From IMG/VR virus record IMGVR_UViG_3300037258_000095, positions 1 to 53,470 of that record: a DNA stretch of 53,470 bases. One strand, 5' to 3'. The first letter of the stretch is position 1. Each line of letters starts with the position of its first letter. The notes under the pieces are model-generated. The model saw only the letters and a program-made list of their open reading frames with translations. It ran no database searches and was not told the DNA's origin. The position numbers and the translations under genes are program-made. This document shows positions 46,874-53,470 of this stretch, piece after piece. The stretch is from a virus.

Positions 46874-48874
46874 GTGCTCAATCTTGACATAGCGGTTTGC
46901 TATGACTGCGAGACGCTGCCAAATGCGTTTACATTAAACGTGGTCGGATTGTATTCTGATCTCGATATGACATTTGAAATTTCGGAATTTCGCGACGACC
47001 GCGAGACATTGCGTGCATGGTTTGAGCACTGGCAAGCGACCAAAACGCCCATGGTCGGATTCAATAACTTAGCGTTTGACTATCCCGTAATTCACGAGAT
47101 TTATTGCAATCCGTATATCACCGTCGCGGAAATTTATTATTTCGCTATGGGGATTATCAACGCATCGTTTGGCGGAGCACGATTTAATGGCGTATGGGAA
47201 TCCGATAGATTCGCTCCGCAAATCGACGTTTATAAAGTGCATCATTTTGACAATCGCGCCAAATCGACAAGTCTAAAGGCGCTTCAATTTAACATGCGTT
47301 CCGAGTCGGTCATGGAAATGCCGATACCGTTCGGCGTACCTGTGACGCGCGAGCAGGTGGACGCATTTTTGATTCCGTATAACAAGCATGACGTGATCGA
47401 AACCAAAAAATTCGCACTTATCAGCATGGATGCGATCAATTTTCGCAATCGGCTAACCGATACACTGCGCGGTGACGTACTGAATTTTAACGATACGAAA
47501 ATCGGTGCAAAAATTCTCGAACAGCGGCTCGGTGACGATGTTTGTTATTTCGACGATCTCGGGCGCCGAGCGCCGCGGCAAACGTTCCGCGAATCAATCC
47601 GGCTCAATGAGATCATATTCCCGTATATTCAATTTCGAGACGCTGAATTCAATCGTATACTTTCATGGATGCGGCAACAGACTTTAACAGCCGACGAACT
47701 AACGGAAAACATTAAAACCAAAGGCGTCTTTACCGGCGTATCGGCAAATGTCGGCGGCTTGGATTTCCATTTTGGAACGGGCGGCATTCACGGCTCGGTA
47801 AGTGCGCAGCGTTTTGCCAGCGACACCGAATACGTTATCTGCGACGTAGACGTAGCGGCGTTGTATCCCTCGATCGCCATAGTAAACAGGCTTTACCCGG
47901 AACACCTTGGCGACGCCTTTGTGCGCGAGTATGCGCAGTTGCCGATCGAGCGCAGCAAGCACGCCAAGGGAACGGTCGAAAACGCGGCGTTCAAACTTGC
48001 CGCGAACGGCACCTATGGCAACAGCAATAATAAATATTCGGTGTTCTATGATCCGAAGTTCACCATGGCGATCACAATCAACGGGCAACTGCTGTTGTGC
48101 ATGCTCGCCGAGCGGCTACTGACGGTCGACACGCTTCGAATTATTCAGATCAACACAGACGGAATCACGTACCGAATCCGGCGCGACCAGGTGCCGCACG
48201 CCGAGTTGATGCAGCAAATATGGCAACGCATAACGCATCTTACGCTCGAACAAACGCATTATTCGCGAATGTGGATTCGTGACGTGAACAATTACGTTGC
48301 GGAAACAATCGACGGTAAATTGAAACAAAAAGGCGCGTATTGGTTCCCTGTCAAATTCCCTGACGACGTGAGCAACGCCAGCCCGCCGGCATGGCACAAG
48401 GATTTTTCCGCGCTTGTGTCGATTAAGGCGGCGGTCGACCACATGGTCAACGGAACTGATATCGAACGGTTCGTGTACGCACATCGCGAACCGTTCGACT
48501 TCATGTGCCGCGCAAAGGTCGATCGCTCGTCGCACTTGTATATCGGCGACAAGGAAACGCAGCGCATAACGCGGTATTACGTGGCTCTTAACGGCGGTCC
48601 CATGCGCAAGGTGTCGCCGCCGATCGGCGAAGCCGGGACGTACAAGCGTCGCAACGGCATATCGGACGCCGAATGGCACGACGTTTTAGGACAAATCAAG
48701 CCCGGCACATGGGACGAGCGAATTCATACGAAAAACAAATCGAGATATGAAACGCGCGAGTTCGGAATCGAAGCCGGATTCAACGTGACCGAATGTAACG
48801 TAGCGTCGCGCTTCGATTTCGCAAACGTGAATTACGAATGGTATATCGAACGAGCGCGAAAGCTGGTGATTTGA
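46874..48874 (+). CDS. Family-B-like DNA polymerase with 3'-5' exonuclease
   Basis: 666 aa from GTG 46874, 2 bp after the Fic stop; starts at 46793 or 46799 would overlap Fic. Exonuclease: VCYDCETLPNAF (exo I), MVGFNNLAFDYPVIH (exo II), YNKHDVIETKKF (exo III). Polymerase: CDVDVAALYPSIAI (motif A), KLAANGTYGNSNNKY (motif B), IIQINTDGITYRI (motif C). Motif C has NTDG in place of DTDS, so one metal-binding Asp is missing. No protein-priming TPR1 insert was recognised. Shorter than typical cellular B polymerases, similar to small phage forms. Confidence 0.85.
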   Translation: MLNLDIAVCYDCETLPNAFTLNVVGLYSDLDMTFEISEFRDDRETLRAWFEHWQATKTPMVGFNNLAFDYPVIHEIYCNPYITVAEIYYFAMGIINASFGGARFNGVWESDRFAPQIDVYKVHHFDNRAKSTSLKALQFNMRSESVMEMPIPFGVPVTREQVDAFLIPYNKHDVIETKKFALISMDAINFRNRLTDTLRGDVLNFNDTKIGAKILEQRLGDDVCYFDDLGRRAPRQTFRESIRLNEIIFPYIQFRDAEFNRILSWMRQQTLTADELTENIKTKGVFTGVSANVGGLDFHFGTGGIHGSVSAQRFASDTEYVICDVDVAALYPSIAIVNRLYPEHLGDAFVREYAQLPIERSKHAKGTVENAAFKLAANGTYGNSNNKYSVFYDPKFTMAITINGQLLLCMLAERLLTVDTLRIIQINTDGITYRIRRDQVPHAELMQQIWQRITHLTLEQTHYSRMWIRDVNNYVAETIDGKLKQKGAYWFPVKFPDDVSNASPPAWHKDFSALVSIKAAVDHMVNGTDIERFVYAHREPFDFMCRAKVDRSSHLYIGDKETQRITRYYVALNGGPMRKVSPPIGEAGTYKRRNGISDAEWHDVLGQIKPGTWDERIHTKNKSRYETREFGIEAGFNVTECNVASRFDFANVNYEWYIERARKLVI

Positions 48875-48876
48875 CC

Positions 48877-48945
48877 ATGGCGAAAATAATCCGCAACAAA
48901 TTTATTTTTGTGGTCGTCGGCCCCGATGAACAGCCATCAACCTGA
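48877..48945 (+). CDS. 22-aa micro-ORF, tentative
   Basis: MAKIIRNKFIFVVVGPDEQP plus two residues, starting 2 bp after the polymerase stop. No ribosome site. It may be a leftover or a real peptide. Confidence 0.25.
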   Translation: MAKIIRNKFIFVVVGPDEQPST

Positions 48946-49135
48946 AACGACATCGCACAAAAACGTGCGACTTGTGCCCGTCGATCCTCATGTCAAGTCA
49001 GCGGAAACGTGCAAGTTGTTCAATGCTGGCGTGAGCGCGAAAGCGGAAATGGCAAAAAGCGCGGACCCCATTTGCTACGATGTGTCACGGTCGAGAAAAG
49101 GACCGGGCTGTTTGAAAACCAAATCGGAGAGACAC
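48946..49135 (+). other. Short interval of uncertain coding
   Basis: A frame open from about 48926 runs into the next gene, with NVRLVPVDPHVKSAETCK-like text. It may be an N-terminal extension of 49136-49516, but the ribosome site before 49136 argues for the shorter gene. Confidence 0.35.
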
Positions 49136-49516
49136 ATGGAACGCGCAACAGCGATCAAGACACTCGGCAAGTTACTAGGCAAAAAGCTCGGATATCGAGT
49201 TGACGATAGGGCACCGACGCAGGTGGAACGGGAAGCCGCACGCGCGGAACTGCTTGCGACTATACCGGAGCGTGACAAACTGAAAGAACAGTGCGAAACT
49301 CGCTGTAGGGCGATACTCGCAGCGGATGCCGAGTACCAAACGATTCTTGCGGCACGACGAGCCGCACAAAAGAAGCTAGACGAACTCGGCAGTATCACAC
49401 GCCACTATAAGATCACGGTCGGCACTTCGGAGGGAATGTTCTTTTGCGTAAAAGCCGAAGGTGATTCTTGGGAACAGGTCATTGACAAACTGACTGAAAA
49501 TAAAGTTGCCGCCTAA
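49136..49516 (+). CDS. Hypothetical coiled-coil protein
   Basis: 126 aa from ATG 49136 with GGAGAG upstream. AIKTLGKLLGKKLGYRVDDR leads to a charged helix (QVEREAARAELLATIPERDK) with Cys at about 55 and 59, and a C-terminal beta domain (HYKITVGTSEGMFFCVKAEG). Followed by a strong terminator. No family recognised. Confidence 0.68.
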   Translation: MERATAIKTLGKLLGKKLGYRVDDRAPTQVEREAARAELLATIPERDKLKEQCETRCRAILAADAEYQTILAARRAAQKKLDELGSITRHYKITVGTSEGMFFCVKAEGDSWEQVIDKLTENKVAA

Positions 49517-49523
49517 CGACAAA

Positions 49524-49558
49524 GCCGCTCCCGGAAACGGGGGCGGCGTTTCTTTTTG
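49524..49558 (+). terminator. Rho-independent terminator
   Basis: GCCGCTCCCG, GAAA tetraloop, CGGGGGCGGC (one T-G wobble), then GTTTCTTTTT. Very strong. The VRR-NUC gene starts 10 bp later, so its expression needs readthrough. Confidence 0.9.
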
Positions 49559-49568
49559 GAGTTTGACC

Positions 49569-49922
49569 ATGCCAGCAATAACCGAGTTTCATATTCAACG
49601 CGCTGTGTGCATCTATCTCGACGCGCACAAATTCCCCGACGTGCTTTATTGGCATACGCCGAACGGCGGCAACCGAGATCCCCGCGAAGGCAAGCGCTTG
49701 AAGGAAATGGGCGTTAAAGCCGGCATTCCTGATTTGTTTTTCGTTCGCGCTGGTCGCATGTACGCGCTCGAATTGAAAGACGAATCGGGGCGGCTGTCTG
49801 CGGCACAAGTCGACATGCTGGCGCAGCTCACAGCGGCCGGCGTTCAAACCGCCGTGGCGAATTCATTGGCCGCCGCCAAGCAACAAATTTTTACGTGGGG
49901 GTTGACAGTAAACGCAAATTAA
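49569..49922 (+). CDS. VRR-NUC domain nuclease
   Basis: 117 aa from ATG 49569. [40 protein letters not shown] and the following [10 protein letters not shown] give the GIPD...ELK catalytic core. VRR-NUC proteins of phages cut Holliday or flap structures. The last codons (GLTVNAN) are part of the ctrA-like gene's operator-promoter. Confidence 0.93.
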   Translation: MPAITEFHIQRAVCIYLDAHKFPDVLYWHTPNGGNRDPREGKRLKEMGVKAGIPDLFFVRAGRMYALELKDESGRLSAAQVDMLAQLTAAGVQTAVANSLAAAKQQIFTWGLTVNAN

Positions 49923-49930
49923 GACAGTAT
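49902..49930 (+). promoter_or_regulatory. Operator-promoter of the CtrA-integrase operon
   Basis: TTGACA (49902-49907), 17-bp spacer GTAAACGCAAATTAAGA, -10 CAGTAT (49925-49930). Exact dyad. TTAA boxes at 49918-49921 and 49933-49936 bracket the -10, 11 bp apart (CtrA sites are usually 7 apart). Confidence 0.8.
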
Positions 49931-49960
49931 ACGTTAACGATTTGGAACGGAGCGATTCAC

Positions 49961-50683
49961 ATGCGAATCCTGCTTATCGAGGATAATGCGCTCGTAGCGC
50001 AAGCGATCGAATTGTCGCTGAAATCCGAAGGATTCAAAGTGTACACCACCGATCTCGGCGAGGAAGGTGTCGATCTCGCAAAGCTGTACGACTACGATTG
50101 CATTCTGCTCGATATCGGACTGCCGGACATGAGCGGTTTCGATGTGCTTGCCCGGCTTCGTGTTGCGCGCGTTCATACACCCGTGATTGTCGTTTCGGGT
50201 TACGCCGATATCGACATTAAGGTGCGCGCTCTTACCGCAGGTGCCGACGACTATGTGACCAAGCCGTTTCACAAAGACGAGCTTGTCGCACGCCTTCACT
50301 CAGTCGTGCGCCGTTCCAAAGGTCACGCGCAGTCGATTATTCAAGTCGGCGATCTCGTGTTGAATCTCGCGAGCAAAACCGTCGAAGTAAACGGACGCCC
50401 GGTTCATTTGACCGGCAAGGAATATCAAATGCTCGAATTGATGGCGCTCCGTAAAGGCGTCACTCAAAACAAAGAGCAATTCCTGAATCACCTTTACGGA
50501 GGCATGGACGAACCGGAACTGAAAATCGTCGACGTGTTTATCTGCAAGCTACGCAGGAAATTGCGTAACGCGTCCGGCGGAATGGAATACATACACACCG
50601 TGTGGGGCCGCGGTCATCACCTGGCCGAACCGATAGAAGCCGCGCCCGCAAAATCGACCGCCCAAGCAAAGGCAGCCGCGTAA
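49961..50683 (+). CDS. ctrA: CtrA-like response regulator
   Basis: 240 aa with GGAACGGAG upstream of ATG 49961. The receiver has LLIEDN at the start, phospho-acceptor Asp51 in [13 protein letters not shown], and Lys in [10 protein letters not shown]. The OmpR-type winged helix includes [38 protein letters not shown] and WGRGHHL; these match Caulobacter CtrA nearly residue for residue as I recall it. The conserved recognition helix predicts TTAA-N7-TTAA binding. It ends in AKAAA, like CtrA's Ala-Ala ClpXP tag. The operon carries it with the integrase. Confidence 0.93.
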   Translation: MRILLIEDNALVAQAIELSLKSEGFKVYTTDLGEEGVDLAKLYDYDCILLDIGLPDMSGFDVLARLRVARVHTPVIVVSGYADIDIKVRALTAGADDYVTKPFHKDELVARLHSVVRRSKGHAQSIIQVGDLVLNLASKTVEVNGRPVHLTGKEYQMLELMALRKGVTQNKEQFLNHLYGGMDEPELKIVDVFICKLRRKLRNASGGMEYIHTVWGRGHHLAEPIEAAPAKSTAQAKAAA

Positions 50684-51264
50684 TGCGGTTTCTAGTTGCT
50701 GCGTTCCTTTTGGTCGCGCTCGTCGGCCAGGCGGACGCCCACCGAGCCACGCCCTCGCCGGTAACGCAATTCTGCGGTGATCGGGTGTGCCCGATATTCG
50801 ACAAGCCGCGCTCGGTAAAAATAAAGCGCGTGCATCGGGACGAGCGGCACGAGCGGCGAACCGTTGCCACGGTTACGCATAATTACTGCAACGTCGACAC
50901 GGCTGCCGGTCCCATTACGATCGCGTGCTGGTTGGCGCCAAAAATGCAAGGTTTCATCGGTGACGTAGTGGCGCGCGGCTTCAAAGGTCCAGTGCACTGC
51001 CTTTCCTACGCCAAGTCACACGTCGCTCATTCGCTTCACTTTATCGCCGAGGCTTGCGACTTTGCACAACGCGGGTGGGGTCGCACTGTTGCGGTCATGT
51101 ATCACGTCGGAGATCTGACAGCGAAATGGGGGTTGCGCAACGGCTGTTCGTTTGGCGATTGCGGTCATATCGACAGCGGACGAATCAACAATGCCGAACG
51201 CCTACAAGAGCGACACAACCTGTATCGCGACGTTGCCAATTTCCGGCGGCGACCGGGAGCGTAG
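50683..51264 (+). CDS. Secreted M15-like peptidase
   Basis: 193 aa. ATG 50683 shares a base with the CtrA stop (TAATG). Residues 1-19 (RFLVAAFLLVALVGQADA) are a Sec signal peptide. AHSLHFIAEACDFAQRGWGR and FGDCGHIDSGRINN resemble the Sx(2)Hxx(6)D and final HxD zinc ligands of M15 D-Ala-D-Ala carboxypeptidases. Six Cys suggest disulfides in the periplasm. It may remodel peptidoglycan in the lysogen or aid lysis. Confidence 0.78.
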   Translation: MRFLVAAFLLVALVGQADAHRATPSPVTQFCGDRVCPIFDKPRSVKIKRVHRDERHERRTVATVTHNYCNVDTAAGPITIACWLAPKMQGFIGDVVARGFKGPVHCLSYAKSHVAHSLHFIAEACDFAQRGWGRTVAVMYHVGDLTAKWGLRNGCSFGDCGHIDSGRINNAERLQERHNLYRDVANFRRRPGA

Positions 51265-51265
51265 C

Positions 51266-51376
51266 GTGCCACTTACAGACGCAGCCGACCCGGAAGCCGT
51301 ACGCGCCGTTTTAATACTGTGCATTGCGGTTTTGGTGGTGATCGGACTCGGCGTTTATGCGTGGCCGGAACAATGA
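51266..51376 (+). CDS. 36-aa membrane protein
   Basis: GTG 51266, right after the peptidase stop and with GGGAGCG upstream. VPLTDAADPEAVRAVLILCI plus AVLVVIGLGVYAW: one transmembrane helix. Stop overlaps the next ATG (51373) as ATGA. A longer frame from 51152 overlaps the peptidase gene. Confidence 0.6.
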   Translation: MPLTDAADPEAVRAVLILCIAVLVVIGLGVYAWPEQ

Positions 51377-51735
51377 AACGCGTACTCGTATGCGGCGGTC
51401 GTGACTACGCGGACCATGCGCGCCTTTGGTCGGTGCTCGACCATTACCGAACGAAGTTCGGCGGATTTGCTGTTTTAATTCACGGGGCGGCTCGCGGAGC
51501 TGATTCTTACGCTGACGAATGGGCTGAAATTCGTGGAATTCCGGTCGATCCTTTCCCGATAAGCCGCCGTTGGTGGCAAGTATTCGGGAACGGTGCGGGA
51601 CCGTATCGCAACGGCCTAATGTTGCGTGAAGGAAAGCCGGACGTTGTTATCGCATTTCCGGGTAAAAACGGCACCGCTAACATGATCGAACAAGCCGAGC
51701 GTGCGGGTATTCCAGTGTTGCGGATTCCCGCATGA
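51373..51735 (+). CDS. DUF2493 / SLOG-like protein
   Basis: 120 aa. KRVLVCGGRDYADHARLWSV, VLIHGAARGADSYADEWAEI and a later VVIAFPGKNGTANMIEQAER are the Rossmann nucleotide-binding motifs of the DUF2493/YspA SLOG family. SLOG domains bind nucleotide-derived ligands, and several work in conflict systems. ATGA overlap with the excisionase-like gene. Confidence 0.9.
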   Translation: MKRVLVCGGRDYADHARLWSVLDHYRTKFGGFAVLIHGAARGADSYADEWAEIRGIPVDPFPISRRWWQVFGNGAGPYRNGLMLREGKPDVVIAFPGKNGTANMIEQAERAGIPVLRIPA

Positions 51736-52031
51736 TGCTTTCCCTTACCAATGCGGCCGCACTTATCCCCGGTGCCACGCCCGACACGTTGAAACGTCAT
51801 GCGCGAGCGGGTAGGCTTACGGTGTACCGCACCGGCAAAGCCTATACCACGACCGACGCGGCCATGGCGGAGTTGATTGAAAAGTGCCGCGTCGTTCAAA
51901 AGGACCCCGCCTATGGCTCCGTAAAAAGCGCGCGCCGCGCGTTGCCGCATGGTTCATCCTCGACGATTCACGCCAGCACAGCACTGGACTCGGCGCTCGC
52001 GCGAGCACGACAGACAAAGAAAAAGCGTTAG
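51732..52031 (+). CDS. Excisionase-like protein
   Basis: 99 aa. SLTNAAALIPGATPDTLKRH and ARAGRLTVYRTGKAYTTTDA form a MerR-type winged HTH of the excisionase family. The basic C-terminus (ALARARQTKKKR) could touch DNA. It overlaps the integrase gene by 148 bp, so both come from one message and dosage is linked. Confidence 0.8.
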   Translation: MMLSLTNAAALIPGATPDTLKRHARAGRLTVYRTGKAYTTTDAAMAELIEKCRVVQKDPAYGSVKSARRALPHGSSSTIHASTALDSALARARQTKKKR

Positions 52032-52993
52032 CCGACTATCTGGCCGAAAAGCATACGGTCGTCACGACAAGCGGCAGTCGCGATCCTTCGCAAATTCTTA
52101 TTGACGACGTGCTCGCGCTTTACGCGCGTGACGTGGTGCCGCGCCAGGCTCGCCCCGACGAAACCGTTTCGCGAATAGAGTTATTGCGCGTTTATTTTGG
52201 CAGTAAGCCGTTAGCGGACGTGACCGGAGCAAATTGCCGCGCCTATGCCGCTGGTCGTAGCACGCCGGCAGCCGCGCGCCGTGAATTGGAGGATCTGCGA
52301 GCTGCGATCAATTACCATCGCAGGGAAGGGCTACACGACAAAATCGTATCGGTGGTGTTGCCACCGAAAGCATTGTCGCGGGAACGATGGTTGACGCGTG
52401 CCGAGGCCGCGGCGCTTATTAGCTCGGCGTGGCGATATCGCGAAAAGCAGAATCGATTGTCAACAAATCGGCGCACCAGGCGGCACGTTGCCCGCTTCAT
52501 GGTGGTTGCCCGCTACATGGGGTCGCGAGCGGGAGTTATCTGCTCGGCCTCGATCGAGCCTAAACGCCCTTCCGATCGAGCATGGGTGGACCTGCAAAGC
52601 GGGGTGTTTTACGGGCGCCCAATAGGTCAACGCGCCACGAAAAAGCGACGGCAGACTGTCCGAGTGCCTCTGCCGCTACTGGCGCACATGCGGCGCTGGC
52701 GCGCGCGCGGGCAGCGTTACGTCGTGCAATGGCGCGCGCAGCCGGTCGAGCGCATAGACAAGGCGCACCGGGCCGCTGTGGCGGCAGCCAAGCTAGGGCG
52801 AGACGTGACGCCTCATGTGTGGCGACATACGGTCGCCACCTGGTTGATGCAGGCAGGCGCCGATCCGTGGAAAGCGGCGGGCTTCCTTGGCATGACTGTG
52901 GAGACGTTGCTGCGCGTTTACGGGCACCACCACCCCGATCATTCGGCAGACGTGCACAGCGCTCTTGCGCGCGGCGGCAAACGTGCAGCCTAG
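51884..52993 (+). CDS. int: Tyrosine integrase
   Basis: 369 aa from GTG 51884. PRRSKGPRLWLRKKRAPRVA is the arm-binding start common in alphaproteobacterial prophages. Catalytic residues: Arg in MGSRAGVICSAS, H-xx-R in HVWRHTVATWLM, His in GFLGMTVETLLRVYGHHHPDH and the nucleophilic Tyr in RVYGHH. Core-binding SAM-like domain at about 75-165. Stop is 113 bp before attR. Catalyses att recombination at tRNA-Pro. Confidence 0.95.
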   Translation: MPRRSKGPRLWLRKKRAPRVAAWFILDDSRQHSTGLGARASTTDKEKALADYLAEKHTVVTTSGSRDPSQILIDDVLALYARDVVPRQARPDETVSRIELLRVYFGSKPLADVTGANCRAYAAGRSTPAAARRELEDLRAAINYHRREGLHDKIVSVVLPPKALSRERWLTRAEAAALISSAWRYREKQNRLSTNRRTRRHVARFMVVARYMGSRAGVICSASIEPKRPSDRAWVDLQSGVFYGRPIGQRATKKRRQTVRVPLPLLAHMRRWRARGQRYVVQWRAQPVERIDKAHRAAVAAAKLGRDVTPHVWRHTVATWLMQAGADPWKAAGFLGMTVETLLRVYGHHHPDHSADVHSALARGGKRAA

Positions 52994-53005
52994 CGACGTA
53001 ATCGG

Positions 53006-53024
53006 GGCCAACGGCAGGCCAACG
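53006..53024 (+). repeat. Candidate integrase arm sites, right
   Basis: GGCCAACG at 53006-53013 and 53017-53024, the second followed by ATA, matching the pair at 151-170. Spacing 11 here versus 12 on the left. Confidence 0.45.
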
Positions 53025-53105
53025 ATATAGGGCGATTTTAGACCATATCAGCGCACAGCAACGCATCGAAAACACCTGCAAATGCTGGAATCCGGCCAAG
53101 CAACC

Positions 53106-53158
53106 CCTCGTTCGGGACGAGGGGGTCGCAGGTTCAAATCCTGCCACTCCGACCAGCT
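53106..53158 (+). other. attR, displaced 3' part of tRNA-Pro
   Basis: Exact copy of 75-127 lacking the 5' tRNA half, so it is not a functional tRNA. It is the host's original 3' end, pushed aside by the insertion. Confidence 0.95.
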
Positions 53159-53470
53159 GCCTTCCCGGCACGTTGATTTAGCACAACTATCTGTATTTGC
53201 TATAGAACTTGGGGACACCCAAGGACACAAACTCGTATACAGAGGCGCCTGGCGGATGGCTCGTCTCAGGCGAGAAAACAATGGTTCCTTCACCTCCAGG
53301 AAGAGGCTCCGCCGTGACGTGCATGATGCATATGATCGCCTCCGCGGGGCTCGCCATGGGGCCAAACTGTTCCTCCTGCCAGCACGCCCCCAGGGCGTTG
53401 CAAAGATGTATCTGCAATGATCGTTAGGTCATGGTGTCGAAACTAAAAGTTTTCCCAACTCGTCGCATAC
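53159..53470. other. Right chromosomal flank
   Basis: About 312 bp. Open frames exist on both strands (about 53187-53427) but none has a domain or ribosome site that I recognise. No feature called. Confidence 0.5.

Larger units (their letters stand above)
75..53158. mobile_element. Complete prophage in tRNA-Pro
   Basis: The element is bounded by perfect 53-bp direct repeats at 75-127 and 53106-53158, the left one being the 3' part of a tRNA-Pro gene. It contains terminase, portal, capsid, tail, lysis, replication and integration modules. The integrase lies next to the right repeat, as expected for tRNA integration. Tape measure, tail-tube and tail-tip genes indicate a long-tailed phage. All core modules look intact, so it may be inducible; the one clear lesion is a frameshifting duplication in an accessory methyltransferase. 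Confidence 0.97.

Noticed and set aside
53106-53158. Second tRNA gene
   Set aside because: Only the 3' two-thirds is present; the acceptor 5' strand and D-arm are missing.
53187-53417. 76-aa minus-strand frame in the right flank
   Set aside because: The opposite strand is open too, and nothing in either translation is recognisable.

Overview
The window is a complete prophage of about 53.0 kb inserted in a tRNA-Pro(CGG) gene. The intact tRNA lies at 48-124. A perfect 53-bp copy of its 3' part recurs at 53106-53158, so the element runs from the left att repeat (75-127) to the right one. The host is probably an alphaproteobacterium. The best evidence is a close homolog of the alphaproteobacterial cell-cycle regulator CtrA inside the prophage, supported by an integrase N-terminus and a DUF6456-like protein of alphaproteobacterial style. 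Genus cannot be told; only 47 bp (left) and about 312 bp (right) of chromosome are present.

Layout. (1) 281-475: one small gene by attL. (2) 522-22092, minus strand: the late region, read right to left: terminase small and large subunits, DUF4055-type portal, MuF-like head protein, scaffold, P22-type coat protein, neck and connector proteins, tail tube, tail chaperones with a probable -1 frameshift, an 818-aa tape measure, tail-tip hub proteins, a DUF2793 fibre, a lysis cassette (holin, SAR-type GH24 endolysin, two spanin-like genes), then a metallophosphoesterase and a dNMP kinase. A long tail is predicted. (3) 22391-35366, minus strand: early and accessory operons built from very small, overlapping genes, with an SF2 helicase, tail-fibre genes, an exonuclease, an HD hydrolase and a DNA methyltransferase broken by a 50-bp tandem duplication. 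(4) 35420-35896: gene-free, AT-rich, with inverted and direct copies of a GTGAAC-NATTGAAC motif; a candidate origin or control region. (5) 35897-37703, plus strand: a Zn-ribbon protein, a 28-unit pentapeptide-repeat protein and small genes. (6) 37711-43115, minus strand: methyltransferase, PrimPol-VapE replication protein, C5 methyltransferase, and an orphan integrase arm-binding domain. (7) 43224-49922, plus strand: dCMP deaminase, DUF2800 and DUF2815 proteins, Fic protein, family-B-like DNA polymerase, VRR-NUC nuclease. (8) 49961-52993, plus strand: CtrA homolog, secreted M15-like peptidase, a DUF2493 protein, excisionase-like protein and integrase, ending near attR.

Regulation is the most striking part. 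Almost every transcription unit begins with the same element: a -35 TTGACA embedded in a 13-bp dyad, GTTKACWGTMAAC, followed 16-17 bp later by a -10 box. At least a dozen copies are spread over the whole phage, always in the direction of the next operon and often overlapping the last codons of the gene before. This looks like one phage-wide operator-promoter regulon. At several copies the -10 box is only 6-9 bp from the start codon, which predicts leaderless or near-leaderless mRNAs. No classical CI-type repressor is recognisable, so the protein that reads the dyad is unknown; the phage CtrA homolog is itself driven by such a site.
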